From: CAYPZU01 sp964415395
GTDB taxonomy: Bacteria > Chlamydiota > Chlamydiia > Chlamydiales > SM23-39
NCBI GenBank assembly: GCA_964415395.1
Contig: CAYPZU010000081.1
Coordinates: 1-8,207 of the forward strand
DNA: 8,207 nucleotides
Direction of reading: 5' to 3'
Part shown: positions 6,580 to 8,207 of the stretch, piece after piece
How the letters are laid out: each line of letters begins with the position of its first letter
Numbering within the stretch: position 1 is the stretch's first letter
Program-made: the position numbers and the translations under genes
The notes under the pieces: generated by a model
What the model was told of the DNA's origin: nothing
The model's database searches: none
The model's input: only the letters and a program-made list of their open reading frames with translations

Positions 6580-8207
6580 TAGAGTTGTTGAGCTTGGATA
6601 GCTTCCAGGGCCTTTTTCATCGCTTGGCGCTCTCCGCCTGTGAAGTTCCCGTGTTTTTTTATCTTCACGACAATGTGAGGGAATTGAAAATGACGGAAAT
6701 AGCGATGGTCGTCGTTTTTAAAGAGGTGGAATCCTTCTCTCAAAAGGAATCTTCCTACCTTGCTGCACGATTCGCCTTCATTGGGCAGGTCGACAGGTTG
6801 TTTTTTTCTCGATGGTTTAGGAGGCGCCTCCAATCGAATGAAAGCAGCTTGATCGCGGCCTTGAACGGGTACTTTCCGCTCTGTATAGTCTTCCGGAATC
6901 TCTTTCCGTGGAGAGGGAGGAAATAAGTCCTCTGCTGAAGGGGTTGAAGGAGCTGGAGGACGAGGGGAAGGGACAGCTTCAGAGGGAGCGTCGTCGATCG
7001 GAACAGGAGAAGAGGCGTCGGCTTCTTCCAGTTCCAGATCTGCATAATCAAGCAGGTCGGGAGGGAGATTTTGCTTCTGTAATTGGTATAGGTTGGCATT
7101 CCGAAGGGCGCTGAGATCGTGCACAATCGTAAATAGAGAGAGCAAGGATTCAAAACATTCGATATACTTCTCTCTTAGAGTTTGAGCATCCCCGAATTCG
7201 CCTGCTATTACACGAGCATGCAGTTGCTTGATCTCTCGTTTAATGTCCCTCATGATTCCCGGGAAGGAGTCGAGATTCCCTAAAATGCGGATTCCAGCCT
7301 GAAAGTTTCCCGACTCAACGATGTTTTGCATACGGGATTCAAAATCGGCTCCCAATTTTGCGTTGAGTCTTGCAAGGATTTGTTTGTAGGCCTGGACCAG
7401 CTTCTTTTTATCGCTCTTTTTCGAGCAGGAGATGCTACGGCCGAAATACAGACGGATGTTATCTAAAGCTCTCTCTTGGATGAGGGAGCGGTTTCTTTTC
7501 AGGTGGATTGTTTCGAAGTGGTATTTTAAATCGTCGAGCATTTGCATTCGTTTGCTCAGCCCTCCGATTTCCGCTCGCTCCATTTTCTTTGCTGGATCCA
7601 GGAATTCTCTATACGCCGCATCGAGAGAATCGACCAAAATCCCATAAAACTGGGCCGGGGGCAGAGCAAGCATTTCTCGAGGAGGCATAGGCCATTGCAC
7701 CTTGGGAGAGACCGCCTGAATCAATTCGAGATACCGAGCCTGGTGAGCTTTGCTGTCGCGGACCTTGGGGATTGATTTTAGATAGAAATCGATTGGAACT
7801 TCTCCGAGCAGGGCGCGGGAAAGCGGCTCGCTGAAAAAGAGAGACATCAACCGCAGGGTCGTTTCCAGCTTATTGATTTCAACTGTTTGCTCAGAAGTCG
7901 GCGATTTGACAGATACGCGAATGATTCTTAGCGCCGAGTCAGTGAATCTGTCGAAGGATTCAAGGCAGCCGTCTAGTTCTTCATCTGGCAATTCGTAACG
8001 GGTTTGCTCGACCTGGGAAAAACTGTTCATCCTTTGAATTTCTTTGATGAAATTGTTTCGAACCAATTTCCGCAAACGGTCTTCGGGGATCAAATTATCA
8101 ATGCTTTGAAGAACGTCCATCGCTGCAAGATCGAAAAAATGAACGGCATCTCCCACTTCCCAGTACGTGACGATTTCTTCCATCCTCTGAACCTGCTCGG
8201 GGGTGGG
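6579..8207 (-). CDS. Uncharacterised helical protein with Pro-rich linker and HicA-like C-terminal domain, probably 5'-truncated
   Basis: Not recognised as a known full-length family. Residues are numbered from the ATG at 8183. Residues 1-380 are charged and almost wholly predicted helical, with no membrane segment or signal peptide. Residues about 388-466 form a Pro/Ser/Glu/Asp-rich linker. Residues about 472-530 form a small basic domain: CSKVGRFLLREGFHLFKN (473-490), DDHRYFRHF (491-499), HIVVKIKKHGNF (503-514) and a final KKALEAIQ helix. Its order (helix, GF/GW, x-x-H-x-x-F/Y, beta-strand, K-H, helix) resembles the HicA/YcfA dsRBD-like fold, with His493 at the catalytic position, although the usual G-S before that His is D-D here. 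No HicB-like gene is in view. The frame stays open through the right edge with protein-like codons (PTPEQVQR) before the ATG, and that ATG lacks a well-placed Shine-Dalgarno. The gene probably starts outside the window. Base composition looks less GC-rich than in the men and TPR genes. Confidence 0.8.
   Translation of the reverse strand, partial: PTPEQVQRMEEIVTYWEVGDAVHFFDLAAMDVLQSIDNLIPEDRLRKLVRNNFIKEIQRMNSFSQVEQTRYELPDEELDGCLESFDRFTDSALRIIRVSVKSPTSEQTVEINKLETTLRLMSLFFSEPLSRALLGEVPIDFYLKSIPKVRDSKAHQARYLELIQAVSPKVQWPMPPREMLALPPAQFYGILVDSLDAAYREFLDPAKKMERAEIGGLSKRMQMLDDLKYHFETIHLKRNRSLIQERALDNIRLYFGRSISCSKKSDKKKLVQAYKQILARLNAKLGADFESRMQNIVESGNFQAGIRILGNLDSFPGIMRDIKREIKQLHARVIAGEFGDAQTLREKYIECFESLLSLFTIVHDLSALRNANLYQLQKQNLPPDLLDYADLELEEADASSPVPIDDAPSEAVPSPRPPAPSTPSAEDLFPPSPRKEIPEDYTERKVPVQGRDQAAFIRLEAPPKPSRKKQPVDLPNEGESCSKVGRFLLREGFHLFKNDDHRYFRHFQFPHIVVKIKKHGNFTGGERQAMKKALEAIQAQQL

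Noticed and set aside
8181..8183. ATG at 8183 as the true start of the right-hand gene
   Set aside because: The frame stays open to the edge with protein-like codons, and no well-placed Shine-Dalgarno precedes the ATG. It is not excluded.

Overview
The window is a densely packed bacterial segment in which every gene I can support lies on the minus strand. It falls into three blocks, described here in transcription order from right to left. I see no tRNA, rRNA, insertion sequence, CRISPR array, origin or long DNA repeat, and no gene-free stretch longer than about 115 bases.

Block 1 (8207 to 6579) is an unrecognised protein of at least 534 residues. It has a long helical body, a Pro/Ser/Glu-rich linker and a small C-terminal domain that resembles the HicA/YcfA mRNA-interferase fold. 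Its frame is open to the right edge, so its N-terminus is probably outside the window. It has no recognisable functional link to its neighbours.

Block 2 (6481 to 2807) is a menaquinone (vitamin K2) cluster in the order menB-menA-menC-menE. The genes overlap or abut at every junction: menB/menA overlap by 56 nt, menA/menC abut as TAG|ATG, and menC/menE overlap by 16 nt. The products act in the order MenC (o-succinylbenzoate synthase), MenE (OSB-CoA ligase), MenB (DHNA-CoA synthase) and MenA (membrane DHNA prenyltransferase). A DHNA-CoA thioesterase step falls between MenB and MenA. MenF, MenD, MenH, the thioesterase and the final methyltransferase are not in the window. A 97-nt leader before menB is full of competing inverted repeats.

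Block 3 (2691 to 1) is a second transcription unit. A perfect TATAAT -10 element precedes a 691-residue TPR superhelix protein. That gene is coupled through an ATGA stop/start overlap to a GT92 (DUF23-type) glycosyltransferase cut by the left edge.

The organism is a bacterium with quinone-based respiration. All four Men enzymes look most like the enterobacterial (E. coli-type) versions as I remember them. The architecture of compact men genes, a large TPR protein and a GT92 enzyme would suit a chlamydia-like or other host-associated lineage. That is a guess, and the moderately high GC of the window argues against the familiar low-GC chlamydiae. Taxonomy is therefore left open.
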